Positions 40,953 to 49,475 of a stretch of DNA of 64,000 nucleotides are shown here, piece by piece (position 1 is the first letter of the stretch; every line of letters begins with the position of its first letter). Location: NCBI GenBank assembly GCA_964556115.1, contig CAZKVC010000008.1, forward strand, positions 62,001-126,000, in the 5' to 3' direction. Origin of the DNA: Parvularcula sp964556115. GTDB lineage: Bacteria > Pseudomonadota > Alphaproteobacteria > Caulobacterales > Parvularculaceae. The translations under genes were made by a program, and so were the position numbers. Below the pieces are notes generated by a model. That model had not been told where the DNA came from. It saw only the letters and a list, made by a program, of their open reading frames with translations, and did not search any database.

Positions 40953-41333
40953 TCAGCGCAGGAAGCGCCGCGCCGCCAGGGCGAGAACAACGTCGAAGCC
41001 CATGCAGAGCTCAGCCCACAGGATCGGGGCGTGGAGCCCTGCGGTCCACGCGGCGAGGTCGAAGACTGCGTGCGCGAGGATCGCGGCTGAGAGAAAGCCG
41101 CTGCCCTGCCGATAGCCGAGAAGGGCGAGGAGGACGAAGCCGCCTACCGCGGGAAGCTGCCAGAGCGCTTCGTCCACGGCCATCCGCTCCCAAGCGAAGA
41201 CAGGGTAGAAGCTGGCGATGGCGATGAGCATGGCAGCATAGAACGCCCGCTCCCGGTGAAGGCCCACCGCCGCGCATGCCGCAAGAAGAAGCGCCGCGAG
41301 CCCCGCCCCGGCCAGAACCGCAAAGATCGCCAT
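40953..41333 (-). CDS. Small integral membrane protein (possibly DUF6010-like)
   Basis: This 126-residue protein is hydrophobic throughout, with four likely membrane helices. Conserved-looking polar spots are AIASFYPVFAWERMA and ILAHAVFDLAAW, with a histidine and acidic residues inside helices. The pattern recalls DUF6010 proteins, but the match is not certain. It ends 3 bp from the hisG stop, convergently, with no terminator between. Confidence 0.6.
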   Translation of the reverse strand: MAIFAVLAGAGLAALLLAACAAVGLHRERAFYAAMLIAIASFYPVFAWERMAVDEALWQLPAVGGFVLLALLGYRQGSGFLSAAILAHAVFDLAAWTAGLHAPILWAELCMGFDVVLALAARRFLR

Positions 41334-41516
41334 GGTTCCCGCTTGGCAAGCTTCGCAAACTTTGAACAGAGCCGAGATGCCGCTGCCCGGAGCTCGACCG
41401 GCAAATGCGAGGCGAAGAAAGAACCCACCCGAACCGGCAGGCGCGCAAAAGCTGCAACCGCGGCTCGGCCGGACAGGCCGCCCATCGGAGGCGCCGCACG
41501 CCGTCAGATCGAAGAA

Positions 41517-41591
41517 TGGTGCTGCCGGAGAGATTTGAACTCTCGGCCTCTCCCTTACCAAGGGAGTGCTCTACCCCTGAGCTACGGCAGC
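41517..41591 (-). tRNA. tRNA-Thr (anticodon GGT)
   Basis: Reading the minus strand gives a complete cloverleaf. The acceptor stem is GCTGCCG/CGGCAGC, the D-stem GCTC/GAGC, the anticodon stem CTCCC/GGGAG with loop TTGGTAA (anticodon GGT), and the T-arm GAGAG-TTCAAAT-CTCTC. A discriminator base A and an encoded CCA follow. It decodes ACC and ACU threonine codons. Confidence 0.98.
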
Positions 41592-41718
41592 GTTGAGGAC
41601 GGGTTATTGGCGAGGGTTTTCGCTGGCGTCAACATTTTGTCGGCCCAAAAACGCGAAAGCTTTTCGACACGCCGCCGGCGCACTTGAGGAAGGGAGGCGG
41701 GCGTGCCATCTCCCCGCG

Positions 41719-41862
41719 ATGGCTGAACGCAACGGGCGAGACGGAAGCGGCGACGGGCTGCACTCCAAGAGCAAGGCCGACAGGAAGAAGCCGAGCCGGG
41801 AAGACCGGCTCGCTCAGGCGCTGCGTGACAATCTCAGACGCCGCAAGGCGAAGAAGGACTGA
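41719..41862 (+). CDS. Small basic protein upstream of murA
   Basis: This 47-residue protein is highly charged and ends with SREDRLAQALRDNLRRRKAKKD, a pattern seen in small proteins encoded directly before murA in other Alphaproteobacteria. No membrane segment is present. It may bind RNA or be a ribosome-associated peptide, but the function is unknown. murA starts 5 bp downstream. Confidence 0.7.
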   Translation: MAERNGRDGSGDGLHSKSKADRKKPSREDRLAQALRDNLRRRKAKKD

Positions 41863-41867
41863 CGGCT

Positions 41868-43133
41868 TTGGACAGACTGGCGATCATCGGCGGACGTGAG
41901 CTCTACGGCGACATGAAGATCGCCGGGGCGAAGAATTCCGCGCTCAAGGTGATGGCAGCCTGCCTTCTCACCGATGGCAAGCTTGTCCTCGATGAGGTGC
42001 CGGACCTCGCCGATGTGCGCCAGCTCCTCACGCTTCTCGAAAATCACGGCGTTGCCTGGTCGCGGGATGGCGACAGGCTGACCCTTGATGCGGGGACCAT
42101 CACCTCGACCCTCGCGCCCTACGATATCGTCAGGAAGATGCGGGCGAGCTTCAATGTCCTCGGACCCATCCTGGCGCGGGAAGGGCGGGCGAAGGTCTCG
42201 CTGCCTGGCGGCTGCGCCATCGGCGCGCGCCCGGTGGACCTGCACCTCGATGCGTTGAAAGCGATGGGCGCCTCGATCGAACTCGATGAAGGCTATGTGG
42301 TGGCCGAGGCGCCAGGTGGTCTTCAGGGTGCAGAAGTTTCCTTCCCCTTCGTTTCGGTCGGCGCGACCGAGCATATCATGATGGCCGCCTGCCTCGCCAG
42401 GGGCCGCACGATTCTCGATAATGCCGCGCGGGAGCCCGAGATCGTCGATCTCGCCGACTGCCTGCGGGCGATGGGCGCACGGGTGGAAGGTGACGGGACC
42501 GGCACCATCACCATCGACGGTGTCGAGCGGCTTTCGGGCGCGACCCATGAAGTGCTCCCGGACCGTATCGAGATGGGCTCTTACGCCATGGCCGTGGGCG
42601 CCGTGGGCGGTGAGCTCTTCCTCAAGCGCGGGCGCACGGCACTTCTCGGCGCGGCGGCGGAGACCTTGACCCAATGCGGCCTCGACATGCGCGAGGAGAA
42701 CGGCGGCCTCAGGGTTTCGCGCTGGGGTACGCCGACGGTCTCGACCAGCATCACCACCGAGCCTTTCCCGGGCTTCCCCACCGACCTTCAGGCCCAGTTC
42801 ATGGCATTGATGGCCAAGGGTGACGGGACCGCGACCATCGAGGAGACGATTTTCGAAAACCGTTTCATGCATGTGCCGGAGCTTCGGCGTCTTGGCGCCT
42901 CGATCGAGGTCGATGGCCGCAGCGCCACCGTGCGCGGTGTTCCCCGTCTGAAGGGCGCGCCGGTCATGGCCACGGATCTTCGCGCCTCGATGAGCCTCAT
43001 CATCGCTGCGCTCTGCGCCGAAGGGCAAACCATGATCAGCCGCGTCTATCACCTCGACAGGGGTTTCGAGCGGCTTGACGACAAGCTGCGCGGGGTCGGC
43101 GCATTGATCGAACGCGTAAAGGACGAAGACTGA
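41868..43133 (+). CDS. murA: UDP-N-acetylglucosamine 1-carboxyvinyltransferase
   Basis: This 421-residue protein is MurA, which transfers enolpyruvate from PEP to UDP-GlcNAc, the first committed step of peptidoglycan synthesis. The two-domain EPSP-synthase-like fold is visible: GAKNSALKVMAACLL at the start, the catalytic loop LPGGCAIGARPVDLHL with the fosfomycin-sensitive Cys, and the PGFPTDLQAQFMAL block. The start is TTG in place of ATG. DUF2948 follows after 4 bp. Confidence 0.97.
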   Translation: MDRLAIIGGRELYGDMKIAGAKNSALKVMAACLLTDGKLVLDEVPDLADVRQLLTLLENHGVAWSRDGDRLTLDAGTITSTLAPYDIVRKMRASFNVLGPILAREGRAKVSLPGGCAIGARPVDLHLDALKAMGASIELDEGYVVAEAPGGLQGAEVSFPFVSVGATEHIMMAACLARGRTILDNAAREPEIVDLADCLRAMGARVEGDGTGTITIDGVERLSGATHEVLPDRIEMGSYAMAVGAVGGELFLKRGRTALLGAAAETLTQCGLDMREENGGLRVSRWGTPTVSTSITTEPFPGFPTDLQAQFMALMAKGDGTATIEETIFENRFMHVPELRRLGASIEVDGRSATVRGVPRLKGAPVMATDLRASMSLIIAALCAEGQTMISRVYHLDRGFERLDDKLRGVGALIERVKDED

Positions 43134-43137
43134 CGAT

Positions 43138-43584
43138 ATGGCAGCCTACAAGCAATTGTCCCTCATCGCCGGTGACAAGGACGACCTCGAAGCAATCTCG
43201 GCCCTGATGCAGGATGCGATCGTCAAGATCGGCGACACCGCCTTTCTCGAGAAGGAGCGCCGCTTCGCCCTGATGGCCAACCGTTATGTCTGGGAGAAGG
43301 CCCGGCGGGGCCTTTTCAGCCGCGGCATGCGCGTGCGCAGCGGTCTTCATTTCGACGACGTCCAGGCCGTCAGGGCCAAGAATGTCCGTATGGACGCGGC
43401 GGACGCGGTCATCGACATCCTGTCGATCGCCTATGAAGGCGGCGAGGAGGGGGGCACCGTCACCCTGCACCTCGCCGGCGGCGGCGAGATTGCCCTCGAC
43501 GTGGAAGCAGTGAACGCGACCCTTCGGGACCTCTCAGAGCCCTGGAAGGCCTCGCGCAAACCCGATCACGGTACGGACCAGTAA
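43138..43584 (+). CDS. DUF2948 family protein
   Basis: This 148-residue protein is a DUF2948 member, an alphaproteobacterial family almost always encoded between murA and hisD. It has LSLIAGDKDDLEAISALMQDA near the start and a C-terminal LHLAGGGEIALDVE strand pair. No signal peptide is present and the function is unknown. The hisD start overlaps its stop (TAATG). Confidence 0.9.
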   Translation: MAAYKQLSLIAGDKDDLEAISALMQDAIVKIGDTAFLEKERRFALMANRYVWEKARRGLFSRGMRVRSGLHFDDVQAVRAKNVRMDAADAVIDILSIAYEGGEEGGTVTLHLAGGGEIALDVEAVNATLRDLSEPWKASRKPDHGTDQ

Positions 43585-44870
43585 TGCGCCGGCTATCCAC
43601 GGACGGGCCCGGCTTCGACGAGGCGCTCGCTGAGCTCCTGACAAGAAGCGAAGACGCGGTCTCGGGCATCGCCGAGACCGTGCGCGGCATCATTGCCGAT
43701 GTCAGGGCCCGGGGCGACGAGGAACTGATCGCGCTATCCCAGCGCTTTGACGGGACGGACCTTTCCTGCGGCCTGCGCGTCACGGATGCCGAGATCGAGG
43801 AGGCCATCGCAAAGGTCGACGGGGCGACCCTGGGGGCGCTCGAAGAAGCGGCGCTGCGCATCGAAGCCTATCACCACAAGCAGCGCCCGGAGGATGTGCG
43901 CTGGACGGATGATCTCGGCACCACGCTGGGCTGGCGGTGGACGCCGCTCGATGCGGTGGCGCTTTACGTTCCGGGCGGCACGGCAACCTATCCTTCCAGT
44001 GTGCTGATGAACGCGATCCCCGCCAAGGTCGCCGGGGTCGAGCGCATCGCGATCTTCACCCCGGCCCGGGACGGGGTCATCAATCCGCTGGTGCTCGCCG
44101 CTGCAAGGCGCTGCGGCATCGACGAGATCTACAAGGTCGGCGGCGCCCAGGCCGTGGCCGCCGCGGCCTACGGCACGGCATCGGTCGCGCCGGTGGACAA
44201 GATCGTCGGCCCCGGCAACGCCTTCGTCGCCGAAGCCAAGCGGCAGGTCTTCGGCCATGTGGGCATCGACTCGATTGCCGGGCCCTCGGAAATCACCGTC
44301 ATCGCCGATGAGGCGGCGAAGGCGGACCAACTGGCCGCCGATCTTCTCAGCCAGTCCGAACACGACAAACTCAGCCAGTCGGTCCTGATCACGCCGTCAA
44401 AGGAGCTGGCGGACAAAGTCGCTGAAGAAGTGACCCGTCAGCTTTCGGACCACGCGCGTAAGGCCATCGCCGAAGAAGCCTGGCAGGAGCAGGGGGCGGT
44501 CATCCTCTGCCGCGACCTCGCCGAGGCAGCGGCGGTGAGCAACCGCATCGCGCCCGAACATCTCGAGCTCGTGGTCAAGGACCCCGAAGCGCTGCTTCCG
44601 GCGATCAGGCACGCAGGCGCCGTGTTCCTCGGCGCTTTCACCCCCGAAGCCATCGGCGACTATGTCGGCGGGCCGAGCCACGTCCTGCCCACGAGCCGGG
44701 CGGCGCGCTTCAGCTCCGGGCTCTCGGTTCTCGACTTCGTCAAACGCATGTCCGTCACGGGCTGCTCGAAGAAAGGTTTCGACGCCATCGGTCCTGCCGC
44801 CGCGACCCTTGCCGACATCGAGGGCTTGCCGAGCCACGCAGCATCGGTGAGGCTGCGGCTTGGCCGCTGA
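43584..44870 (+). CDS. hisD: Histidinol dehydrogenase
   Basis: This 428-residue protein is HisD, which catalyses the last two NAD-dependent oxidations of histidine synthesis. Recognisable blocks are YVPGGTATYPSSVLMNAIPA, KVGGAQAVAAAAYGT, KIVGPGNAFVAEAKRQVFG, IAGPSEI, the zinc-site QSEHD and IAPEHLEL. The length is normal. It sits in the murA block away from hisG. Confidence 0.97.
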   Translation: MRRLSTDGPGFDEALAELLTRSEDAVSGIAETVRGIIADVRARGDEELIALSQRFDGTDLSCGLRVTDAEIEEAIAKVDGATLGALEEAALRIEAYHHKQRPEDVRWTDDLGTTLGWRWTPLDAVALYVPGGTATYPSSVLMNAIPAKVAGVERIAIFTPARDGVINPLVLAAARRCGIDEIYKVGGAQAVAAAAYGTASVAPVDKIVGPGNAFVAEAKRQVFGHVGIDSIAGPSEITVIADEAAKADQLAADLLSQSEHDKLSQSVLITPSKELADKVAEEVTRQLSDHARKAIAEEAWQEQGAVILCRDLAEAAAVSNRIAPEHLELVVKDPEALLPAIRHAGAVFLGAFTPEAIGDYVGGPSHVLPTSRAARFSSGLSVLDFVKRMSVTGCSKKGFDAIGPAAATLADIEGLPSHAASVRLRLGR

Positions 44871-44895
44871 CGAAGAGAACCCGGGGAGGGTGGCG

Positions 44896-45396
44896 ATGAC
44901 GCTTCAGAACAAGCGCCTCGGCGAGGTTCATCTCGACGAGAAATCGCTGGGTACCGCCCCCGCCGACATCGACCACGAGCGCAAGGTGGCGATGCACGAC
45001 CTCCTGCAGGACAATGTCTTCGCACCCTCCGGCGCCACGCGCGACGGGCCTTACAGCCTTCATCTTTCCGAACAGGAAGGGCGCCTCGTCTTCGATATCA
45101 GGACCGAAGGCGGAGATGACCTTGTCGCCCACCACCTGTCGGTCGCACCGCTACGCAAGACGATCAAGGACTACTTCCTTCTCTGCGAAAGCTACTACAA
45201 CGCGATCCGCGCCGCCCAGCCCGAGAAGCTGGAGACCATCGATATGGCCCGCCGGGCGGTCCACAACGAAGGCACGGAGCTCCTGCTCGCCCGGCTCGAA
45301 GGCAAGATCGACACTGACTTCGAGACGGCCCGGCGCATTTTCACGCTGATATGTTCACTGGCAAGCCGCCTTGGACGGCGCGGGGGAAGCAACTGA
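44896..45396 (+). CDS. UPF0262 family protein
   Basis: This 166-residue protein is a UPF0262 member, an alphaproteobacterial family of unknown function that habitually follows hisD. KRLGEVHLDEKSLG, IDHERKVAMHDLL and FAPSG near the N-terminus are the signature, with KDYFLLCESYYNAIR in the middle. The ATG at 44896 follows a good GGGGAGGG site. The next start overlaps its stop (TGATG). Confidence 0.9.
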   Translation: MTLQNKRLGEVHLDEKSLGTAPADIDHERKVAMHDLLQDNVFAPSGATRDGPYSLHLSEQEGRLVFDIRTEGGDDLVAHHLSVAPLRKTIKDYFLLCESYYNAIRAAQPEKLETIDMARRAVHNEGTELLLARLEGKIDTDFETARRIFTLICSLASRLGRRGGSN

Positions 45397-45800
45397 TGAC
45401 ACGCTCGGTTCTCTTCGCCTGCAACATGAACTCCGTCCGCAGCCCGATGGCCGAGGCGCTTGCCCGGCATATCCTCGGCGAGGACTGGAAAGTGGCGAGC
45501 TGCGGTGTCTATCGCGGTGCCATTGATCCCTTCGTGCAGGATGCCCTGCGCGAGGCGAAGATCATGCCACCGGCCAGCGAACCTCGGGAATTCGGTCAGT
45601 GCAATATCAATGCTTACGAGGTGGTCGTGGCGTTGACCCCGGAAGCCGCTGCCGAAGCCCGGCGGGTCCATGACAAGGTCGAGTTCTGGGAAGTCGAGAA
45701 CCCGACCGACACCCGCGGAAGCGAAGCTGAGCTCCGCGCCGCCTATGGGCGGCTTCGTGACGATCTCACTGAGAAGATCCGCGAACGCTTCGGCCGCTGA
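45396..45800 (+). CDS. Low-molecular-weight phosphatase / arsenate-reductase-fold protein
   Basis: This 134-residue protein has the LMW protein-tyrosine-phosphatase P-loop C-x5-R near its start (FACNMNSVRSPMAEAL). A late acidic residue in ENPTD could act as the general acid. Such genes regularly follow UPF0262 in Alphaproteobacteria. Whether it acts on phosphotyrosine, arsenate or another substrate is unknown. The frame upstream to 45351 overlaps UPF0262 and is not used. Confidence 0.86.
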   Translation: MTRSVLFACNMNSVRSPMAEALARHILGEDWKVASCGVYRGAIDPFVQDALREAKIMPPASEPREFGQCNINAYEVVVALTPEAAAEARRVHDKVEFWEVENPTDTRGSEAELRAAYGRLRDDLTEKIRERFGR

Positions 45801-45970
45801 ACGCTATTTTCTGAGCGAAACTGTCTATTTTAGCTGTTCCGCTAAGACCGCGGTAAGCAGAGCCTAGCCGGATCGTCCAATTACGCTCATAGATATGGCC
45901 GATACTGGCTCCTACCGCGCATTTTCCTTGCGTTTTCGCTTCCACACGTGAATGAGACCGTTTTTATCGC

Positions 45971-46044
45971 GTGACAGGTTTGTGTCATCGACACGACATC
46001 TGTATGACAGCTCGATGACGTTCAGATGACAGTTTTCGTACAAA
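45971..46044. promoter_or_regulatory. 11-bp-phased Pho-box-like repeat array upstream of the UrcA-like gene
   Basis: Heptamers start at exactly 11-bp steps: GTGACAG at 45971, weaker copies at 45982 and 45993 (ACGACAT), ATGACAG at 46004, ATGACGT at 46015 and ATGACAG at 46026. The reverse complement, CTGTCAT, is the E. coli PhoB half-site, whose repeats are also 11 bp apart. A TACAAA at 46039 could be a -10 element for the gene at 46092. A PhoB/OmpR-type regulator is inferred. Confidence 0.6.
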
Positions 46045-46091
46045 GGAGATGTCTTCTCATAGAAACCAACGTCAGAACGAAAGGAACAACC

Positions 46092-46409
46092 ATGAAAAAA
46101 ACAACAAAAACAACACTTTCCGCTTTCGTCCTGGGCACGGTCGTCGCGCTTCCGATGGCAGCTTCCGCTCAGTCCGTTGATGAGTTCGCGATCGACGTGA
46201 TTCTCACCGAACTCGAAGACGAGCGCAGCCACGAGGCCTTCGAAACGCGCCTCGAGCGCGAGGCGCGCAGCTATTGCCGCGTCAATTATCAAGGCTCCGA
46301 CCTGCGTGGTCTGAGGACCTGCCAGACCGCCGTCGTCGCTGCGGTCGAAGACGCGCTCTATGACAATCAGGGCGATCTGCAGATGGCTTACGGCGCTCCG
46401 AACCTCTAA
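46092..46409 (+). CDS. Secreted UrcA-like small protein
   Basis: This 105-residue protein has a signal peptide (a Lys/Thr-rich start, then LSAFVLGTVVALPMAASAQ). The mature part resembles UrcA family proteins: a repeat ending ERSHEAFETRLEREARSYC and a second cysteine in LRTCQTAVVAAVEDAL, probably forming a disulfide. Such small exported proteins are common in Caulobacterales and Sphingomonadales; the function is unknown. It is inserted in the otherwise conserved block between the phosphatase and infA. Confidence 0.65.
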   Translation: MKKTTKTTLSAFVLGTVVALPMAASAQSVDEFAIDVILTELEDERSHEAFETRLEREARSYCRVNYQGSDLRGLRTCQTAVVAAVEDALYDNQGDLQMAYGAPNL

Positions 46410-46433
46410 GGTTTTCCGACCACGGCATCTTGA

Positions 46434-46459
46434 CCATCTGCGCTCCCCAGCGCAGATGG
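46434..46459 (+). other. Perfect 11-bp hairpin in the infA leader
   Basis: CCATCTGCGCT pairs with AGCGCAGATGG around a CCCC loop. No T-run follows, so it is not a standard terminator. It lies 27 bp before the infA start and could end the UrcA-like transcript, protect its 3' end, or affect infA translation. Confidence 0.7.
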
Positions 46460-46486
46460 CATGTTCGCTCGCAACCAAGGGTGCCA

Positions 46487-46705
46487 ATGGCCAAAGAAGA
46501 ACTGCTCGAGTTTCAAGGAACTGTGGAGGAACTCCTCCCCAACGCGAACTTCCGCGTGAAACTCGACAATGATCACGAAATCATTGCCCATACCGCAGGC
46601 AAGATGCGCAAGAACCGCATCCGGGTCCTCGCTGGTGACAAGGTTCTGGTCGAGATGAGCCCCTATGATCTGACCAAGGGCCGCATCACCTACCGCTTCA
46701 AGTAA
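46487..46705 (+). CDS. infA: Translation initiation factor IF-1
   Basis: This 72-residue protein is IF-1, an OB-fold factor that occupies the ribosomal A site during initiation. FQGTVEELLPNANFRVKLDN, GKMRKNRIRVLAGDKV and the YDLTKGRITYR end are characteristic. A frame extending upstream to 46430 adds unrelated residues. maf begins 5 bp downstream. Confidence 0.98.
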   Translation: MAKEELLEFQGTVEELLPNANFRVKLDNDHEIIAHTAGKMRKNRIRVLAGDKVLVEMSPYDLTKGRITYRFK

Positions 46706-46710
46706 CGATC

Positions 46711-47283
46711 ATGCCCCGGCTGATTCTGGCCAGTGCCTCGCCGCGCCGCCGGCAGCTTCTGGAAACGATCGGCTATGTGCCCGATCTGATCGAACCTGCG
46801 GACATCGATGAAACCGAACAGCCCGGCGAACTTCCGCGCCCGCTCGCCGAAAGACTGGCGAGGGGGAAGGCGGCCGTCGTTCGGGCCCGCTACCCTGACG
46901 ATGTCGTTCTTGCGGCCGACACCGTCGTCGCCGTCGGGCGCCGCATTCTGCCGAAAGCCGAAGCTCGCGTGCAGGCCGAGGAATGCCTCAGGCTCCTCTC
47001 CGGCCGGGCTCACCGCGTCTTCACCGGGATGGTCGTCGCAGGGCCGGGCGAGATCGTCAGAACCCGCGTCACAGAAACCCGGGTCAAGGTCCGCCGTCTG
47101 ACGAACGACCACATTGCCGCCTATCTCGACAGCGGCGAATGGGAAGGGAAGGCTGGCGGCTATGGCATTCAGGGCGCTTTCGCCGCCCATATTGTGGCCC
47201 TGACCGGAAGCTACACCTCCGTCGTCGGACTGTCCCTCTACGAAGCCGAGAACTGCCTCTCCTCCGCCATGGGTGTCTCATGA
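46711..47283 (+). CDS. maf: Maf family nucleotide pyrophosphatase
   Basis: This 190-residue protein is a Maf/YhdE-type pyrophosphatase acting on nucleoside triphosphates, possibly non-canonical ones. ILASASPRRRQLLETIGY is the nucleotide-binding signature, ADTVVAV the metal-binding motif, and the GGYGIQGAFAAHI loop the substrate site. It overlaps the RNase gene by 4 bp. Confidence 0.94.
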   Translation: MPRLILASASPRRRQLLETIGYVPDLIEPADIDETEQPGELPRPLAERLARGKAAVVRARYPDDVVLAADTVVAVGRRILPKAEARVQAEECLRLLSGRAHRVFTGMVVAGPGEIVRTRVTETRVKVRRLTNDHIAAYLDSGEWEGKAGGYGIQGAFAAHIVALTGSYTSVVGLSLYEAENCLSSAMGVS

Positions 47284-48479
47284 CCTGCGAAGCGCTGATC
47301 GACGAAAGCCCCTTTGGCCTGCGCCTGCTGATCAGGCGGGAAGGGCGCCCGGTGGGGCTCTTCCACAGCCTGCCGCATCGCCGGGAGGCCGAACTCGGGC
47401 AGCTCTTCGTCGCTAAGGCGAAGCATCAGGACAAGCGCCTCGGCGGGCAGATCTTCGATCTCGGCGCGTTCGGGGAGGGGTTCCTGCCCAAACCGAAGAG
47501 GCCCTACGGTCAGGGCGAGAGCGTCCTTCTGGTTGTCCGCCGCGAGGCGATCGGCACGAAGAGGCCTGTCCTCGCCGAAAGGCCGCTCCTCCGCCTGCCC
47601 ACGGTCGCGATCGACCCCGTCAGCTGTGAGACCCGGCCCGGTCCCATCGCTGGAAATGCCGCGACACCGGGCATCAACGGCGAACCGCCGCACGAGCCCG
47701 GTCTTTTCAGCCCGATCGACGACGCAGCCCGGTTCCTGGGCAGCACGCTGCCCTCCGACACGATCAGCCTCCTGACGGCCAGCGGCGCGCTCGCGGCGCG
47801 GCTGCGCCCTTTCTTCCCTGAAGGTTTCGACCTCGCCTCGGCGGAAGGCGTCAGCCCGCTGATCGACGAAGCGGAGGAGCAGGCGCTCGCCCGCACCGCG
47901 CCTCTGCCTGGCGGGGGCGCCATGGTGTTCGATGAAACCGAAGCCCTGACGGCCATCGATATCGACCTGGGCGCGGGGCAGGGCCAGTCCGGCAAAGGCG
48001 CGGCGGAAAGCCTCAAGGCGCGGGTCTTCGACCATCTCGCGCCCGCCCTGATGCTGCGCGGAATTGGCGGGCAGGTCGTCCTCGACCTTCCCCGCGCCGC
48101 GAACCGCGCTCCGAAAGTGCTGCGCGATCAGCTCAACTCCGCGCTCAAGCGAAGCGGCCTCGTCAGCATTCCCGCCGTGACCAAGGACGGCCTCGTGGTC
48201 ATGCAGTTCGGCCGGGCCCGGCCGAGCGTCCTTGAACGGATGACACGCGCCGAAGGCGGCGCTGTCCGGCCGGCACGGGTCCTGCGCGCCGATCACCGCG
48301 CAACTTCCGCCTACCGCCGGGCGACCGATGAGCTCGACCGCGGCAGCCGCTCGTCATTGACGGTCGCGCTCGACGAAGAAGCCGCCGCGATCTGGCGCAA
48401 GCTTGAAGTCAGCGACGCGATTGCCAGGCAATATGGTCTGGTCCCGACGATCGAGACACGGCAGGACCAGAAGCCATGA
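47280..48479 (+). CDS. Ribonuclease E/G family protein, compact form
   Basis: This 399-residue protein is shorter than RNase G (about 490) and RNase E (about 1000). The DNase I-like subdomain is visible: ALTAIDIDLG holds the first metal-binding Asp and GGQVVLDLPRAA the second. The N-terminal S1-type OB domain is divergent, and no zinc-link CPxC motif was found. It should cut single-stranded RNA, but with altered oligomerisation. The ATG at 47280 overlaps the maf stop; the upstream frame is antisense noise. Confidence 0.85.
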   Translation: MTCEALIDESPFGLRLLIRREGRPVGLFHSLPHRREAELGQLFVAKAKHQDKRLGGQIFDLGAFGEGFLPKPKRPYGQGESVLLVVRREAIGTKRPVLAERPLLRLPTVAIDPVSCETRPGPIAGNAATPGINGEPPHEPGLFSPIDDAARFLGSTLPSDTISLLTASGALAARLRPFFPEGFDLASAEGVSPLIDEAEEQALARTAPLPGGGAMVFDETEALTAIDIDLGAGQGQSGKGAAESLKARVFDHLAPALMLRGIGGQVVLDLPRAANRAPKVLRDQLNSALKRSGLVSIPAVTKDGLVVMQFGRARPSVLERMTRAEGGAVRPARVLRADHRATSAYRRATDELDRGSRSSLTVALDEEAAAIWRKLEVSDAIARQYGLVPTIETRQDQKP

Positions 48480-48658
48480 CCGAGCGATCCACCGAAAGCT
48501 GCCCGATCTGCGCGAAACCGGCCAGCGGCGCCTACAAACCTTTCTGTTCGAAACGCTGCGCAGATGTCGATCTCAACCGCTGGCTCAGCGACGGGTACGC
48601 AGTGCCGGGAGCCGACGACGATAGCGAAGGTGCTGACGAAAGCGCCCTGCCGCACTGA
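48476..48658 (+). CDS. yacG: DNA gyrase inhibitor YacG
   Basis: This 60-residue zinc-finger protein has four cysteines as C-x2-C then C-x3-C (SCPICAKPASGAY and FCSKRCADVDLNRWL). YacG binds GyrB and blocks gyrase DNA binding. Overlap with the RNase gene (ATGA) and synteny in Alphaproteobacteria support the call. Confidence 0.94.
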   Translation: MTERSTESCPICAKPASGAYKPFCSKRCADVDLNRWLSDGYAVPGADDDSEGADESALPH

Positions 48659-48710
48659 CAGGCCGAATTTGCGACAATCCCAATTGTACGCTTAGCTCAA
48701 CCGGGGCGGC

Positions 48711-49472
48711 CTAGCCTTTGGAGTCCGTCCCGCGAAAGCCTGTGCCGACGACATACATTTCCGCCGAATCCGAGCGGCTGGCGTCGGGCTTGGCGTGAGC
48801 GACCTTGGCGAAGTTACGCTTGAGCCGGTCGAGCAGATCTTTCTCCGAGCCGCCTTGCAGCACCTTGGCCACAAAGCTTCCGCCTGGCGCGAGGACTTCC
48901 TCGGCGAAGCCCAGCGCTTCTTCCGCAAGCGCGATGATCCGCATGTGATCGGTGGCCCGATGGCCGGTTGTGGGCGCGGCCATGTCCGATAGGACGGCGT
49001 CGGCCGGTCCGCCGAGAAGCGCCTTCAAAGCCTCCGGCGCTTCGTCATCGAGAAAATTCATCTGGAGGAGTTCGGCGCCATGGACATCTTCCATCTCCAG
49101 ATAGTCGATGCCGACCACCTGACCCTTGCCCTCGGTGCGCTGGACGGCGACCTGGCACCAGCCACCCGGCGCCGCGCCAAGATCGACGATCCGCGCGCCC
49201 GGCTTCAGGATGCCGAATTTCTCGTCGAGTTCGATGAGCTTGTAGGCCGCGCGGCTCTTGTAGCCTTCCTTCCTGGCGCGGGCCACGAAGGGGTCATTGA
49301 GCTGGCGTTCGAGCCACAGCTTGGAGCCGATCTTGCGGCCCCGCGCGGTCTTCACTTTGACGGTGAGTTCGCGGTCGGCGACCGTCTTCGAGCCCTTCTT
49401 GAGCCGCCGGACCTCCGGTTCATCGCCAAGGGCATTGGGTTTCGAACTTCCCTTGCCGGGCTTCTTCGGCAT
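48711..49472 (-). CDS. rlmE: 23S rRNA (uridine-2'-O-)-methyltransferase RlmE
   Basis: This 253-residue protein is RlmE (FtsJ/RrmJ), which 2'-O-methylates U2552 of 23S rRNA. The K-D-K-E catalytic set fits KSRAAYKL, VLSDMAAPTTG, SFVAKVLQGG and SAEMYVVGTG. The SAM motif is VDLGAAPGGW. A basic ~45-residue N-terminal extension is common in Alphaproteobacteria. It lies directly after the ppx gene on the same strand. Confidence 0.95.
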   Translation of the reverse strand: MPKKPGKGSSKPNALGDEPEVRRLKKGSKTVADRELTVKVKTARGRKIGSKLWLERQLNDPFVARARKEGYKSRAAYKLIELDEKFGILKPGARIVDLGAAPGGWCQVAVQRTEGKGQVVGIDYLEMEDVHGAELLQMNFLDDEAPEALKALLGGPADAVLSDMAAPTTGHRATDHMRIIALAEEALGFAEEVLAPGGSFVAKVLQGGSEKDLLDRLKRNFAKVAHAKPDASRSDSAEMYVVGTGFRGTDSKG

Positions 49473-49475
49473 GGA

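Noticed and set aside
46983..47279. Upstream extension of the RNase E/G gene
   Set aside because: It reads through maf in another frame with an Arg/Pro-rich translation; the ATG at 47280 overlaps the maf stop as ATGA.
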